A stretch of DNA of 64,000 bases, from positions 806,001 through 870,000 of the forward strand of contig LSRY02000016.1 of assembly GCA_001643675.2 (NCBI GenBank), given 5' to 3'. A model generated the notes under the pieces. It ran no database searches. It was not told the origin of the DNA and worked only from the letters and a program-made list of their open reading frames with translations. The translations under genes and the position numbers were made by a program. The stretch is from Monocercomonoides exilis. Lineage: Eukaryota > Preaxostyla > Oxymonadida > Polymastigidae. Positions 35,001 to 48,300 of the stretch are shown here, in pieces. The number at the start of each line of letters is the position of its first letter. Positions within the stretch are counted from its first letter, which is position 1.

Positions 35001-35752
35001 GACGGTGGTGATGATATGGACGATGATGCTTTTTCATCGATATATGTTATCCCCATTCTTTTGTATTCGTATAATAGATCGCAAAGCGACCATTCTGTTG
35101 TCTTCAATCTGTAATTCTCAGAAAGATGATTATATAATGGCATCAACGCTGATTGAAAAACATATGCAAATAAATGACGTTCTGAAACTCCTGCGGGAGT
35201 TTGAGGAAGCTCCAAAAATAAATCTTCAGAAGAGTATAAACTAATTTTTAAATAAAAAGAATGAATTAATAAAATGATAAGTGCATTTGAAAGTAATTGT
35301 TTGCAAAAACAAACGTCACTTGACGATTGTCCTTGAGAGTGAGCTTTAAAACTTGGGAATCCGGCTCTCCATCACGTAGTCGTATTTTTCCTCTCTGAAT
35401 GCCTAGAATTGACTTGAGAGGAATTTGTAATTTTCTGTGCTTCTGACAAAATAATAAAAATTGTCAATTTTTATAAAAAGAAAATATAAACTGTTGCTTG
35501 CTTTTGCCATAGAGGAACGAAGACAAAACGATAGTTTGTGATCCACATGGTTCCGACGAGATGGAGAGAGTTAAAGCCAACACCTGAAAAGCCATTTCTG
35601 CGCAAGCACGTTTCTCCAGGAAGCAAAATTGAGTCGAACAAATTTGCTTCTGAAATTGAAAGAAAAAATAAAAAACAAAATTTAAAAAGTTCAAGCAACA
35701 ACCCCATTTTAAATGTATAAACAATTTTCAAACTATTTTGCTTATTGGCCAT
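29027..35752 (-). CDS. Giant myotubularin-like phosphoinositide 3-phosphatase
   Basis: Four exons are inferred: 35752-35734, 35649-35492, 35442-35315 and 35240-29027, joined by introns of 84, 49 and 74 nt. All phases agree and give 2,172 residues. Exons 2-3 hold the PH-GRAM domain (I-L-L-P-G-E and W-I-T-N-Y-R-F-V-F-V-P). From about 207 the phosphatase part begins (G-W-R-I-S, then C-E-T-Y-P and A-A-T-F-R-S). A Ser/Glu-rich region of about 1,150 residues follows, then D-A-R-S-K-I-A-A-L-G near 1447 and the active site H-C1551-S-D-G-W-D-R1557, intact for PI3P/PI(3,5)P2 hydrolysis. A Gly/Asn/Ser insert splits the last part before S-P-V-F-L-Q-F-L-D-C. The C-terminus is low-complexity, with no clear FYVE or coiled coil. 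It should act on endosomal membranes. Confidence 0.87.
29544..29617. repeat. 12-bp minisatellite in the myotubularin-like gene
   Basis: About six copies of CCTGAGACAGAG. On the minus strand they encode repeated Gly-Ser-Val-Ser. Confidence 0.92.
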
Positions 35753-36013
35753 CTCCTCTTCGCAGTTATGAAAACGCAAATATGAACAAAGCAAGCTGGT
35801 TTATTGTTTTTTTCGAAATAGCACTTTCATAATGGGTCGAATTGAATAAAAATAAACAATTTCTATTTTCAAAAAAGAATGAAAAGCTTTTCTGCATAAA
35901 ACTTTCATGCAATGATTAGCCCTTTTCATGAATTTTTTATTGAGAAAGAATTTGTTCATTATTTCAGCAACGAATGTTGTTTTATTTTTATTTCGAGAAA
36001 TTGTAACTTCTGT

Positions 36014-36044
<31 letters not shown>

Positions 36045-36779
36045 CGAAAAATATTGCATTATTCTTTATGATTCATTTTTCCAAGTTGTTCATACTTTTT
36101 GAAAAATATTGTGTTTAAATTTATTACATTATTATTTAGTATTTGATTAAATAAATTTCAATTAAAATACATTTCAATTTTGAATTCTGCAAAATGTGGA
36201 TACAATAATAAATCAAGATTATCAAAACTCGTCATAAAGAAAATTTGAAAATAAAAAAAAAAAGTTGGTGATGGTTGTATGATTTTGAAAATATGTTCGA
36301 AATTAATTCACTTTCACATTTACAAGCAAACTTAACAAAGTTGTGGGAAAGAATTGATGTGCCAGCAGCACGATTTATTTCGTGTGCTTCGAAAAACTTC
36401 TCGCAAATTTGTAAAGTTTGTTTGTAAATATGAAAGTGAAATAACACGAACATACTTTCAATATCAAAATAAATAAACACTCAGACAAATCAAACTGAGT
36501 ATGAATAAAATCTAATCACATTTAGCAAAAAAAAAACTTTAAATTAAATATAAATGATAATTCATTGATAAATAAAACAAATCAAAGCGATAAAAAAAAC
36601 AGCAGAAATTAAAATGATAAATAAAAAATGCTTCAAAAGAAGCAAATAAAAGATATAGAGTGAATGGCACTTTTTTTCAAAACGTGCAAAAACCATTTAA
36701 TTTAATCGAATTTTAAAGACAACGCGAAATATTGATATTCGAAAAATGATCAACAAGATCTGCTGAAATTATTCATTAT
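35753..36779. other. Intergenic with a T tract
   Basis: Contains a run of about 26 T near 36018-36044 and a small minus-strand ORF (36480-36232) whose middle looks mildly coding-like but is not recognised. No other feature is seen. Confidence 0.45.
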
Positions 36780-38047
36780 CTAGTATTGGTCATTATCTGT
36801 TCTATTAAAGCTAATTTGTAAATCTTCGTAACCTTCTTCTTCCAACTTCCTTTGAATTGTCATCTTCAACGCAATTTTCTTTTTTTTATCTCTTGCAATT
36901 CCTACGTTTTTTTTCAATCTTTCTGTTAGTGATGATAAAAATATCATCCTTTTATCGGTAGACTGATTATCTGAATTGAATTTGCACATTTCTTCCAAAA
37001 TAAAGCCGATAGTTCTTTCTCCAAAAAAATCGCTTATGTGCAATGTTGAGTTTCTATCCATGCAGGTAACAATTATCGTAATGCATTTCTCAACGGTGCT
37101 TCTGTGATTATCCTTCGCCAGTTCAATCAATCTTGTTGCGCACATAACAAACCAAACACTTTCTTCTTTATCTAAGTTGAATTTCTCTGTATATACACAA
37201 ATTGTTGAGCACCATCTCTCAATAATACCTATTGTTGCCATCTCTTTAATGGTGATATCTTTCTTCTTCCAATTCACACATCCTGCAAGCTTTTCAATTT
37301 CTTCTGTTGATTCTCTCGCAAAATGAATTTCGTCATTATCCAAAGCAAATTCTTTCAGTATGTCATGATACTTGATAAAATAAATATGTAAAGCTGATCG
37401 AAACGCAAGTTGTGAAAGGTTGCGGGAGTTTAGATGTTTACGAATTAATTCTTTAAAGTCTTTGGCATCTGTGTAACATACATCAATCTAATTGTTATAC
37501 ATAAATCAATTTTCATCGAAAAATAATAAAAGATCACACGTCTTTGACATTTAAGTGACAAGCTAATAGTAAAGCTATTTCTTTATCTTTTTGAGCGCAT
37601 TTGCTTTCATTCAGGTCAATTGCAATTCTTAAAAAATAGGACTTGATAGTTCGTTTCCAGCTTCTAAAGTGTTTGTCGATTCGTTCCGATAAAGAAGCAA
37701 AGCATCCGCAGAGATCTTTCACCAGTTTCCCATTCTGTTGCTTTTTTTTCATTTCATCAACCATTATGAATTCAAATCTTCGTCTTAAAAATGAATCATC
37801 AAAGCTTTCATTTTTAATTCCTGCTAAAACCTTGGAATATCCAATGTGCATCAAGAGTGGAAAGATATTTTCCAACGATAATTTGCATCTTGCAATTAAG
37901 TCGTTAAGATCATAATAAAAATCTTCTGTTATGACTGTTTGAAATTCCTTCTCATTCATTGCATCGATCAATCCTTTCAATTCATCAATTTTTATTTTTT
38001 GTTCTGCATAATTGCAATTTTCCAACTTTGCAAATGTTTCTGAAAAT
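36780..38047 (-). CDS. Lineage-restricted helical protein family, copy A (5' end uncertain)
   Basis: Not assigned a function. Exons of about 38047-37540 and 37487-36780 are joined by a 52-nt intron (GTGTGA..ATTAG, phase 0). The protein is rich in Leu/Glu/Lys and likely all-helical, with shared blocks such as F-A-R-E-S-T-E-E-I-E-K-L-A-G-C-V-N-W-K. It aligns along its length with copy B at 53228-54711, including both intron positions. The upstream acceptor (TTTTCAG before A-C-A-T-T-T-G-C-A, phase 1) matches copy B intron 1, but no acidic first exon is found up to 38.3 kb, so the start is unknown and the gene may be 5'-truncated. Armadillo-like helical repeats are possible but unproven. Confidence 0.7.
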
Positions 38048-39075
38048 TATGTTCAAATTTTGTAAAAAAATAAATGATGACATTGCGAGCAAACCGATGA
38101 ATTTTGTAATAGTAGACAACTGTTACGTATTTAAAAATTAGCAGCAGCGTTAATTGTAGCGTAGGTTTGGGATATTTTACAGCACAACATTCAAAAAGAA
38201 GAAGCAAATAAAAAATCGTTATAAGTCAGTTGGCAAACTTCAGACATTAACCAAAATGTTTTAAATGTTTCTTTGAGTATAATGGGTATTTGACCTGCTT
38301 AATGAAACTCAAAATCTTTCGGTTTTTTGATGAAATTTTGTGTATTAAATAACTCAACATAATGTGTTTCATTGCCAAAGAAAAAGCGAGAATCCTTTTT
38401 TTATCCTTTTTTCAAAGAGCAAATATGCGTTAAAGAAAGATGAAATCTGAATAGGACCTTCCAATTTGAATAAAGAGTGTTTTAATGAATAAACAGCCAA
38501 TTTTTGAATAATCATATTATTTATTAAAATAAAGTCTGATCATTCGAAAGAAATATTCTTTTTCACATTTCTAACAATCACTTGTTCTTTATTAAAGTGT
38601 GCAGGCGATTAGAAAAAGAATGATAAAAAAATATTATGCTTCATCTTCAAGTTCGTTCTTTTTTCCTTAAAAAAATGGAAAGCTTTCGCTTGAAATAAGC
38701 ACAAAAAATGTTTCCATTAAAAAATAAAAATATCTATCGCTTGTAAAAGAAAATATGAATTTTTCAAGGTGATGGGGATGTTAATCAGAAAATGTGAAAC
38801 ATTCAAAGTTTTTTTGAACATAAAATAACTTCACCTTCCTTTTCATATGGTGAACTTTTGGAGGAAAAATTGTTATTTGCATCATGACGTAAATGAACTT
38901 TTTTCTTTCCTTTTTTTTTTTTCCATTGTTATACAATTAAAAACAAAATTTTGGAACGCTTCTCTTTTTTTATATGATGATATTGTCAATTATAAAAATG
39001 TTGTTGATATTTTTAAAAGAAAAACATAAAAAGAATGTTGATTTTTGATAATTTTTAAAAAAATAATGGTTAGAT
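38048..39075. other. Intergenic between divergent genes
   Basis: AT-rich region between family copy A (minus) and the S41-like gene (plus). It probably holds both promoters, though no motif can be pointed to. Confidence 0.4.
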
Positions 39076-42000
39076 ATGATAATTGATATTTTTCTTCTTG
39101 TTATTAATGTTAGATTAATTGGTGAATGCATATTTCGTTCTGGCAACATATATAATTATGATTATTTTTTGAACTGTGCGAGTACTATTCCAGTTTGCTG
39201 TTAGAAGCGCATTTTTCACATGTTTTAATAAAAATTTTTGTATTAATTTTCACTGAAATTTTCTTTCATTTGTTTATTTTTAATTTTTTTTTTCTTTTGA
39301 GTACTACATTAGAAATAGCGAGTCCCGCAAAACTATCGCTTCAATAAAAGAACATTTAAAGGATTATGCATATTTAGATGAATCTTTTTATTTGAAAGCT
39401 TGGTCATCAACTCCAGAGAAAGATATTTTAAAGCGAATTGATACAATTGGAATAACTCAATATGATAATGGCTTTAAGTTTTATCAAGCTCTTGGGAAAG
39501 AGATATCATTTTTTAAAGATGGAAACATGCAACTGACTTCCCCGTGCTTTGAGCGGTTCATTGCAATTTTGCCTTTTGGTATTACTGCTTCAGTCGATGA
39601 AACAAGTCAATTTTTCATTCATATTTATGCAACGCCTCCATATTTCTTGAGCGCATTTCAGCGGCATATTTCAGAGAATAAGGAGGATATAACTGGATAT
39701 GAAATTTTGAGGATATCGGTAGATGGAAAACATTTTCCGTTAGAGCCTTCCTGGAAAACGATTCGATCGTGGGCAAACGACAATTTAAGTTTCTCAAAAG
39801 ATGCTTCTGGTCGTTTTAACTGTGCAATTGCGAGTGAATGGGCTGCAAGAGATTGCTCACGTTGGTATTTACCTGAGAAAGAAGCTATGAAATATGAAGT
39901 CAGAGATTTGAATGGAATAGTTAAAGAGGTGGAGATCAAGTGGTACATTTACAGCACTACGGATTCGACGACAATTGATTCGTTATGCTCTTTGACATCC
40001 TCAAATCATGGATTGAATGAAAACATTGAAAATCAACAAAATTTGAGAGAAAATAGAAATTACTTTTGTTCCAAAAGTACAAAATATCTCTCAAAAACAG
40101 AAGAATTGCGCAGAGAAAAAAAGATGACTCAAAACAAGAAATTTATTCAAAACGTGTTTTTTGCAAATTCTGCAAGTTCTTTAAAATCAGATGGAAATAT
40201 CTATCCAGATGGCCTTTTCAGCAATCTTACACTGCATTCTGACATCTCATCTGATAAAATTAATACTGGTGGCATTCGTGTTTTATCCGAAAGCTCTGAC
40301 ATAAGCGCATTTCTTGATGAATCGCACAATATTGGCGTGATTTCTATTCGATCTTTCTCTTCCACATCTGCCTTTGCCCAGAGCTTCTTTAGCGCTCTTT
40401 CCACAATCCTTGCCAGTGCTTCCTTTCCTCCCTCATTCAATGCCAACACACACCAGCCATCCAGCACAGCACAGAAAGCGCGGTTGATTCTCGATCTTCG
40501 GCAGAACAGTGGCGGAAGCGCTGCAGCTGCAGATTCTGTTCTGAAACTCCTCTGGCCGAAGGAGTGGGGCCTGTCTGAAGAGGCGGAAGTGAGGAAGAGC
40601 TCTTTCATGGAGCAGCTGCAGGCGGTCCTGAAGCAGACAGAGAGGAATGTGCTGTATTGGAACAAGACGACGCTGAGTGATGTGAGTGAAGGGTGGTACA
40701 AAACAGAGAGGGAGAGAGAGTATTCGATGGAAGATACCAGCAGAGCATTGGAGATGGAGAGAAGCAGCTTGACAAAAAGCAGATTGTCTGATGATGATCA
40801 TGATTATGATGATGCAATGGATGTTGATGTTGAATCTGATAGAAAACAAAAGAAGCAGAGATTTCTGTTGAATAGAAATGCGTTCAGACAGAAATTTTCA
40901 TTTTGGAGAGAATTGGTTTCATTGTTATTTCAGCTTTTTCATTTCACTTCTGCTTCATCTTCTTCGCTTGATCCACCAACTTCACCTTCGCCATTATCTT
41001 CTTCTGCTTCGACTTCGAACAACGAAAGGAACATCTCTTCTTCCTCCTTCTCTTCCTCTTCCTCTTCCACATATTCCCGCTCCTTTTCAATGCCTGTGTC
41101 ACTCTCATATCCGCTCCAGGATCTCTTTGCTTCGCACACAGCTGGCTGGTCATTTGCCAACAAAACGCTTTTCTCCCCTCAAAATGTGATGCTCCTTTCA
41201 GACGGAATCTGCAGCGGCGTCTGTGCAAGTTTTGTGGCTCGAATAAGAGAAAGAAACTTGGCAAAGGGAATGTTTTTTGGGGGTGTTCCAGATGAAAGTG
41301 AGGAAGTTGCGGATGAATTGTTGGTTAATAATGCTGAAAATAATTGTGGATTGAATTCGACAGTGTTTTTGGATCAGTTTGAGATGAATAATGTAACAAG
41401 CCGAAAACAACAAAAATTGTCTTCATCAATTTCATCAAACAATTTTTCAACCACCCAAAAAGAAAGCAATTGTCAGACTAATTTGTCCACTTCACGCATT
41501 TCAACCACAAATCCTTATTCACATCACTCTTCTTCCTCTTCTTCTTCTTATTCATCATCTTCTTCCTCTTCCTCTTCCTCTTCCTCTTCCTCTTCCTCTT
41601 CCACAAACCTTCTTGCGTCCTCTCCCAGCACCCGAGTCATCACATCCTCTCAAATAAACTCACTTGGATATAGTTTTTCGTCTCTCATGAACACTTCCTC
41701 GTTCCCTTCTCAGTTTCCGAGGCAAGGAACAGAGCTGCAGATGCCATTTATGCGTTCTCTATCAACCGATCCATTTTTGGGGTATCGTGTTGTTGTGGAG
41801 AAGCTGAGCAATGCCAAAGTTAGCATTTCTGTGAAAAGTAAGAAAAACCATTTGAACACAGCAAAATTTCAAAGAGCTTCACAAGAGACAAGTGAATATT
41901 TAGTGTCAGAGCATGCTGAGTTTAGTTCTGTTTATGATTTTCTGAAGGCGCCAAGCATTTTGGAGCATGTTCCGCTGTATGCAGATGCTGATGTCCAGAT

Positions 42001-43876
42001 TTATCCGACGGGAAATGGCGGAGATTTTTCTGTGGAGAAAATAGCAGAAGCGGTTGGTGCTGTTGATGCTTACTGGAAGAAGTGCTTTGAATGGGAAGTT
42101 TTAGCAGTGAGTGAAGAAGAGGAAGAGGAAGAAGAAGAAGGAAAAGAGATGATGAATGAGGAACAGAGAAGATTTGAAACAAAAAGAAAAAGAACTTTGA
42201 AAGAAGGAGAAAATAGAGAAGGTGCTTTTGATTACAAATTGAAGTCAAATGAAGAAAAAGAAGGAAATAAAATTGGAATTAAAGAGAAAGTGAATAAAAA
42301 CAATAAAAAAAATAAAGAAAACAAAGATGATAATGATGATCATAATAATGATGATGCGCCAGAATCTCCCACATTGCACATGATCTTTGGCCATCCCTGT
42401 GACACAGCAAGCGGCCAGTTCGATTTCTCCAGACTTGTCTTTGCGAAATGCGAAGACGGATTTCACATTCAACTCCTGGTGAATGGAACAACTAGAATCA
42501 CTTCTCCTTCACATTCATCTTTCATCAGCTTCTTTTCGAATGCCAAAGGTTTTGATAGGACAAATGTTGTCCCACCAGAAAAGATCCCGTTTCGCTGTGT
42601 GAACAATTACGAGCCTCTGGTGACGATTAAGCCAGCAGCGGCAGATGACACTCAAATCAATCAGCTTCAGAAGCAGGTAAAAACATACAAGACAAGCACA
42701 ATTGTGTTCAGTGTCTTGTTTTCTGTGTGTTTCGTGTGTTTTGTTGGGGTAATTGTCGTGTTTTGTGTGATTTTGAGAAGGAAAACGAAGGAAAACGACT
42801 TGCTTTCTTTGCTTTTGCTGGAAAGCGACGAAGATTCTGCACAGTTGAGAGAGCTGACTGGACAGAGCAATTTTCCTCTTCCTCATCAACAACAACAGCT
42901 TCAGCAGCAGCATCAGTCTCAGCGTGATTCTATCATTGAAAACACTCAAAGACAAAGACAAAAGCAAAGCCAGAAGCAGAAGGAGAAGGAGAAGCAAAAA
43001 CAGAATCAAGAAAAAAATCAAAAACAAACACAAAAACAAAATCAAAGACAAATTCAAAGACAAAGAAGAGAAGAGCTTGATGGAAATGAAAGAATGAACA
43101 GCAGAGCAAGTCAGATGGAGATGGTTGATGATGATGTTGATGTTCATGCAATCAGAACGGGAAAGAAGAGGAATGAAGCAAACAATCAAAACAGACAGAA
43201 AATACAGAGCTCAACACGAAATATGTCAAATAACAGAATGAGGGAAGTATCAAATGAAGAAGAAGAAGAAGGAGTGGAAGAGGAAATGGAAGGAACTGAA
43301 GCAGAAGAAGCAGAAATGGAAGAAGCAAATGAGGAAGAAAGAGAAGAAGAAAGAGAAGAACAAGTTGGCAGAAACAGTTCAGAAAGAGCCAAAGATCGCA
43401 AAGGGAAGCTGACGGTGAGCGTTTCTGTGCCTCCAGTCGATTTGAGCCGTTCAGTCGGGTTTTTGTCTCCTTCTTCTTCTTCTTCTTCTTCTTCTTCAAG
43501 TTCATCATCAGATATCCTTTTTTTGAATTCAATGCACAGTGAAAGAGATCAGGTGCAAGATGGAATTCCTCTTTTCTTTCCTTTCTCTTCACCAATGCCT
43601 TCTTCTTCTGCTTCTGTTTCATCTTCCTCTTCCTCTTCTTCCTCTTCCTCTTCCTCTTCTCCTTCATTGTGTGCTTTTGGCTTTTCAACAGAAAGAATTG
43701 CTGCTTCGATGGAACTAATGCCTCATCACTCTTCTCATTCTCATGAAGAGCAGCCGCCTCCCTATTCACATGTATTGAACAAGAAGATGAGTGCCAATAT
43801 TTACAGCAGCCATAATGAAGGCGATTCCAATTATGGACAAGATAACACGTTTGAAAGCATTTCACCTGAAACCTGA
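39076..43876 (+). CDS. S41 peptidase-like single-pass membrane protein
   Basis: Two exons, 39076-39192 and 39302-43876, joined by a 109-nt intron (GTTTGC..TTGAG, phase 0), give 1,563 residues. The N-terminus (M-I-I-D-I-F-L-L-V-I-N-V) looks like a signal peptide. The S41 (tail-specific/CPAF-like) protease fold is shown by G-V-I-S-I-R-S-F, then L-I-L-D-L-R-Q-N-S-G-G near 432-442, and L-L-S-D-G-I-C-S-G-V-C-A-S-F near 670-683. Relatives usually have C-[GA]-S-x-C at the last site; here it reads C-S677-G678-V-C, so the nucleophile may be displaced or lost. One helix at about 1172-1197 precedes a Gln/Glu/Ser-rich cytoplasmic tail ending in P-P-P-Y. Large Ser-rich loops interrupt the domain. It is probably a surface or vacuolar ectoprotein. 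Confidence 0.8.
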
Positions 43877-44393
43877 ATTTTTTATATATTTATATTGAAG
43901 CAAATGGTAAGAGATTTTCTTTCAAAAAAAATAATTATTTTTTTATTTTTTTATTGTTTATTCGCTGAGAAATAGAAAGCGTTTCAATGAAATAAATATA
44001 CGTACATTTAACAATCACATTTATTTGAAAATTAGATTCATTTTTTTTTTTAATGTTCTTTGTAGTTCTGTTTAAGTTCTCGATATTAAATTGTTCTTGA
44101 TCTTCATTTTTGAAACTTTTTTTGTTTGTATAATCTTAATATATTCTTCGTAGCATCATTGATATTACAATTAATCATATTTAAAGTTATTACGATTTTT
44201 GTTTTTTATTTTGGGCTATTCAAAGAATTTGACATACACCATAATTATTAATATATATGTTTTCGGCAATTGTCTTTTTTTGCTTTTATGAACAATATGA
44301 ACAATTTTATTGCAAATGAGAAATGATTATCCGATTTCAATCAGTTTATGAGTTTCTCCGAAAAAATGAAGAAATACCATAATAAATTTAAAG
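43877..44393. other. Intergenic, no gene seen
   Basis: AT-rich spacer between two plus-strand genes. No feature is recognised. Confidence 0.45.
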
Positions 44394-45015
44394 ATGTCAG
44401 TCATGGATAAGATTCGGAGTCGTCGCTCGTGCAGAAAGGTATTGTGCACAAGTTCTTTTGCTTTTCGTTTATAGTTGTTGAATTTATTGATCATAAACAT
44501 GTTAGTATGATCCAAAGCCAGTTCCTAAGGAAACAATAATGCAACTTATTGAAGCAGCACGCCTTGCTCCTTCTGGAAGAAATCTGCAACCTTGGTTTTT
44601 CTATGTTGTGACAAACATGGAGCGAAACCAGAAAATTGGAAAAGAAATTGAGCCCAGACTCATTGAATCTGTCCCTGCATATGCTGGTGCAGCTGAAAAG
44701 ATGGGAGTTAGCAACATGCTTTTTTATGATGCGCCTGTTGTCATTTATTGCACTATCAAGAAGGACGGAATTGACACCAAAGAGCTCGACATGGGATTGG
44801 CACTGGAAAATTTGATGCTTGTTGCAGAAGAACTGGGACTTGGCACCGTTCCAGTTGGATGGGCAAAAGTTTATGGAACTGACATTGTTACAAAAGAACT
44901 TGAAATTCCGGACGATGAGCAATTTATTATTAGCATGTGCGTAGGATATCCCGACAAATCAGTTACGCGCTCACCAAAAGATAGACATGAAGTTGTTGCA
45001 AAGTTTTTTGAGTAG
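44394..45015 (+). CDS. Nitroreductase-family flavoprotein
   Basis: This predicted FMN-dependent NAD(P)H nitro/quinone reductase has 184 residues, typical of the family. Exon 1 (44394-44438) encodes M-S-V-M-D-K-I-R-S-R-R-S-C-R-K, and exon 2 (44506-45015) continues Y-D-P-K-P-V-P. The 67-nt intron (GTATTG..GTTAG) splits the classic R-R-S-x-R-x-Y/F FMN-phosphate motif exactly in phase. Further family marks are A-P-S-G-R-N-L-Q-P-W near residue 35, G-L-A-L-E-N-L-M-L-V-A-E-E-L-G-L-G-T in the middle, and V-G-Y-P-D at the C-terminus. No targeting signal is seen, so it is probably cytosolic. In anaerobic protists such enzymes are often of bacterial origin, but the intron shows it is settled in this genome. 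Confidence 0.9.
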
Positions 45016-45367
45016 AGATTGAAGATTACTTTCGCATTTTTTTGTTTTCATTTATGAAATGAGGGTGTTAGTCTTTGTAAACTTTTTTTTTGCGTTTGCG
45101 TGTTTCATTCCGCCTATATCATAATTTTTGAGATCATCATTTGATTCAACTTTTGTAAAATGTTAATAGAATTTAAAAAACACATGTCTTTATTTTTTTG
45201 AAAAATTAAAGTGATTTGATAAAATAGCACAAATATAAAAACTCAAATAAAAGAGTGATAGTGAAACAATAACGATTCAACTCAAACAAAAAAATAACAT
45301 TTGTCAAATTCTTTTGGATAACAGTGATTTGTACAAACAGAAGTTGCTTGTGATCGAAGCTCATCTC
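45016..45367. other. Intergenic between convergent genes
   Basis: A 352-bp AT-rich spacer between the 3' ends of the nitroreductase and armadillo genes. No feature is seen. Confidence 0.5.
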
Positions 45368-48300
45368 TCAAAGCAGTGGAAGTTTCTCTTCTTCTGATAT
45401 TTCATCTTCATCCTCGTCTTCATCATCCAAATCATCATCATCCAAACCTTCTATTTCAACATTTCCGTATCTATGCTGTCGCCTCTTCTTCCTGCGTTCC
45501 TCTCTTTCTTGTTCTTTCTTTCTCTCTTCTTCTTCCCTCTTCAGTTCTTTGATTTTGTTTTGCACTTTTTCTTCCACTTGAGCTTCCCACAAAAGACGCA
45601 CTGCCTCAACTGGTGTCATCACCGGCATTTCCTCTTCTCCTTTCTCGTCTGCAGAGTTATCATTCTCATCTTTCTCTCTTTCTGTGACTTCACTTGACGA
45701 AAGAATAGAAAGCGCACTTGACGGATGCTTGTTGGAATAAGCCAGTTGCATCGATTGGGAGGTGAGTGGTTGAGGGGTCGATGAAGTGAGAAGTGATGTG
45801 TGATGAACAGCAGAAACAAGATCAGCCACGCCTCGTGATGTGCCTAGGACATCGTCGTTGTCAATATCGTCAATAACTGCAAGCGGCGAGGCTGATAAGA
45901 AAGCAGATTTCGGAGAAGAGAAAGAAGAGGAAGCAATTGGAGATGAAGTGATATCAGTTGAACGACTTGTTGTAGAAGGAGATGAAAGTGCGTTGTTGTG
46001 GACTGAAGCTGATTTTGATGGAGAGAGTGGAGTGAAAGGATATATCGGAGGAGCAGTGGCGCCTGGAAATGGAGATACGACTTCTCTTAGAGATTTATTC
46101 GCTTGCTCTTCTTTCTCCCTAATCTTCTGTTCTTTCTTCTTCTGAATGATTTTGTCTTTGCCTTCCTGCTTCCACAGCAGGAACCAGCGTCGGATGTTGG
46201 AAATAGCGTCTGCTGCAGCGTCTTGTGTGCCAGCGTCGGTGCTGGTGACGCATTCTGTCAGGAGCTCCACACACCCACAGCGACGGAGCAAAAGAGAATT
46301 TTCGCGGTTAAATGAGACCATTCGCACAGCCAGCACAACTGCGCGGAGGAAAGATGTGTCGTCAATCAAAGTGATTGGAGATGCTGATATTGTGAATGAT
46401 GATGACGAGGAGGAAGAAGAGGATGATAACGATGATGACGAAGCAGAAACTGAAGTGGGTTTTGATGAAGAAGATGTGGAAGGTCTATTTGTTGATGCTA
46501 GTGGTGAAGAAGAATTAATAGTGGAGGACAGAGATGATGATGATGAGGCTAAAGCTGAAGAAGAAGAAGAAGAAGAAGAAGAAGAAGCATTTTTGGGAGT
46601 CGGTGCAGTGTACTTCAAATAGCTCTTCTGTTTCATCGGCGCTTGCTTCACTTCGCTTTTCGGCTTCTTCTTCTGCGCAATGCGCAAGAAATCCACCAAA
46701 AGCGGAATTGATCCGAGCTGTCCGAAAAGCCAAGCCGTGTCGTCAGTTCGGCAAGTCGCTGCAACTGCCTTGCTGATCTGCACAATCAGCGTTCTGTCGC
46801 GTGTCGACATCAGCACAGACATCAGCGGCATCACCCCAATCTCAACCATCACTGCCAAATTCTCATCGTTCATCGCCAGTTTGCTCACAAGCCCGCACCC
46901 AGCACCACAAACACCGTCATCGCTGGAGCCCACCATCTCAACAACCTGCTCAAGCGCTCCCACGTACTGCCTTCCAATCATTCCGGCGTTCGTCTCCCAT
47001 CCGATCAGCCTTTCCAGAGCTGCTCCAGCCGAAATCAGCACCAACGGAGACTGAGATGAAAGAAGCGACCACAGCAGCTTTACTCCATCTTGCTTCAGCA
47101 TGATCTGCACAGACTCCGCCTCGCTTCCGCACTCGCACAAAGTGTTGCACACAGCTATCAGCAGTGCCTCCTTCATTGCTCCAGACAGAAGACTCAGCAT
47201 GTACACAAGCCCTCCTTTCTCTCTCATCACCTGCTTGCCTGATGGGAGTCGGCATAACACCTCCAATGCACTGGCTGCATGAACTTGCACGTTTGTTGTC
47301 GAAGACAAATCTCTCTGCGAAACAGAAGGACTTGAAGATCCCGTTCCAGAAGCAGATGAAGAATATTCCTTTCTCACAACAAGAAGAGACAGAAGATCTG
47401 TCATGCAATGTGCTACCATCCATTCTACGCTCTCGTCATCTCCATCCATCGCCCGCACACAGTCTGCCAACCCTGTGATGATGCAGTCTTTCATGTTGAC
47501 GTACAGACTGGGCTTGATAAAATCGTTTCTGACTTCTTCGTTCTTATCTGAGCTGCTCTTTTCTGATCGATTTTGATTGTTGCTGTTATTGTTGTTACTG
47601 CTGCTAATGCCTTTTTGAAGTTCTCTGAACATTGCTCGTTCTTTTTCCTGCTCTAATTCTCTTTCCTTTGCTTCACGTTTCTCCTGCTCCGCTTGCAAAA
47701 TAGCTATTTCCCTTTTCTTTCTGTCTTGTGCATACTCCTTCAGCAATGTCTCAACAGCTGGCAGTCCATCAATTATCCTCATCTCCTTTTGCATCCACTC
47801 GTTCGCAGCACACAAACGGCCAACCACAACAATTGACAGCTGCAACGTTTCTTCCACAATATCTTCCTCATTCTCTGCCATTTTGTAGTTCATGCCAAGC
47901 TTTGCTTTCTTTCCTGCTGTATTTGCATTCTCTCCTTCTTTCTCTTTCTCTTTCTCTTTTTCTTTTTCTCCTCCCTTTACAGCCACCCCAGAGAAAGGTG
48001 CTCCTCTTTTGACACTTGCATTATATCCACCCACACCAGTGTATGCTCCACTCCCATCGCTTCCAGAGCTCGCAGTATTTCCGCTTCCGCTTGTTTTGTT
48101 CTTCGTTTCCTTCAGTTTCTCTCTGCACCACAACATAAGTCTCACTCCTTCAAGCAGAGCATCCGAAGCGAAAAGAGGAACGGACAGTGAATTCTCCAAG
48201 CACAAATGCGACAGAATCCCAACAAGAGAGCGGATCAGATTGATCGACGTGAGGTTTGCTTTCTGCTTTGCATATTCTATCACATGGGGCCAGTTGCGCG

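Noticed and set aside
36232-36480. Small minus-strand ORF with a mildly coding-like middle
   Set aside because: It has no start context, neighbour exon or recognised family, so it is not called as a gene.
42515-43865. Minus-strand ORFs opposite the S41-like gene
   Set aside because: They are shadow ORFs over Gln/Glu/Ser-coding repeats in the plus-strand gene.
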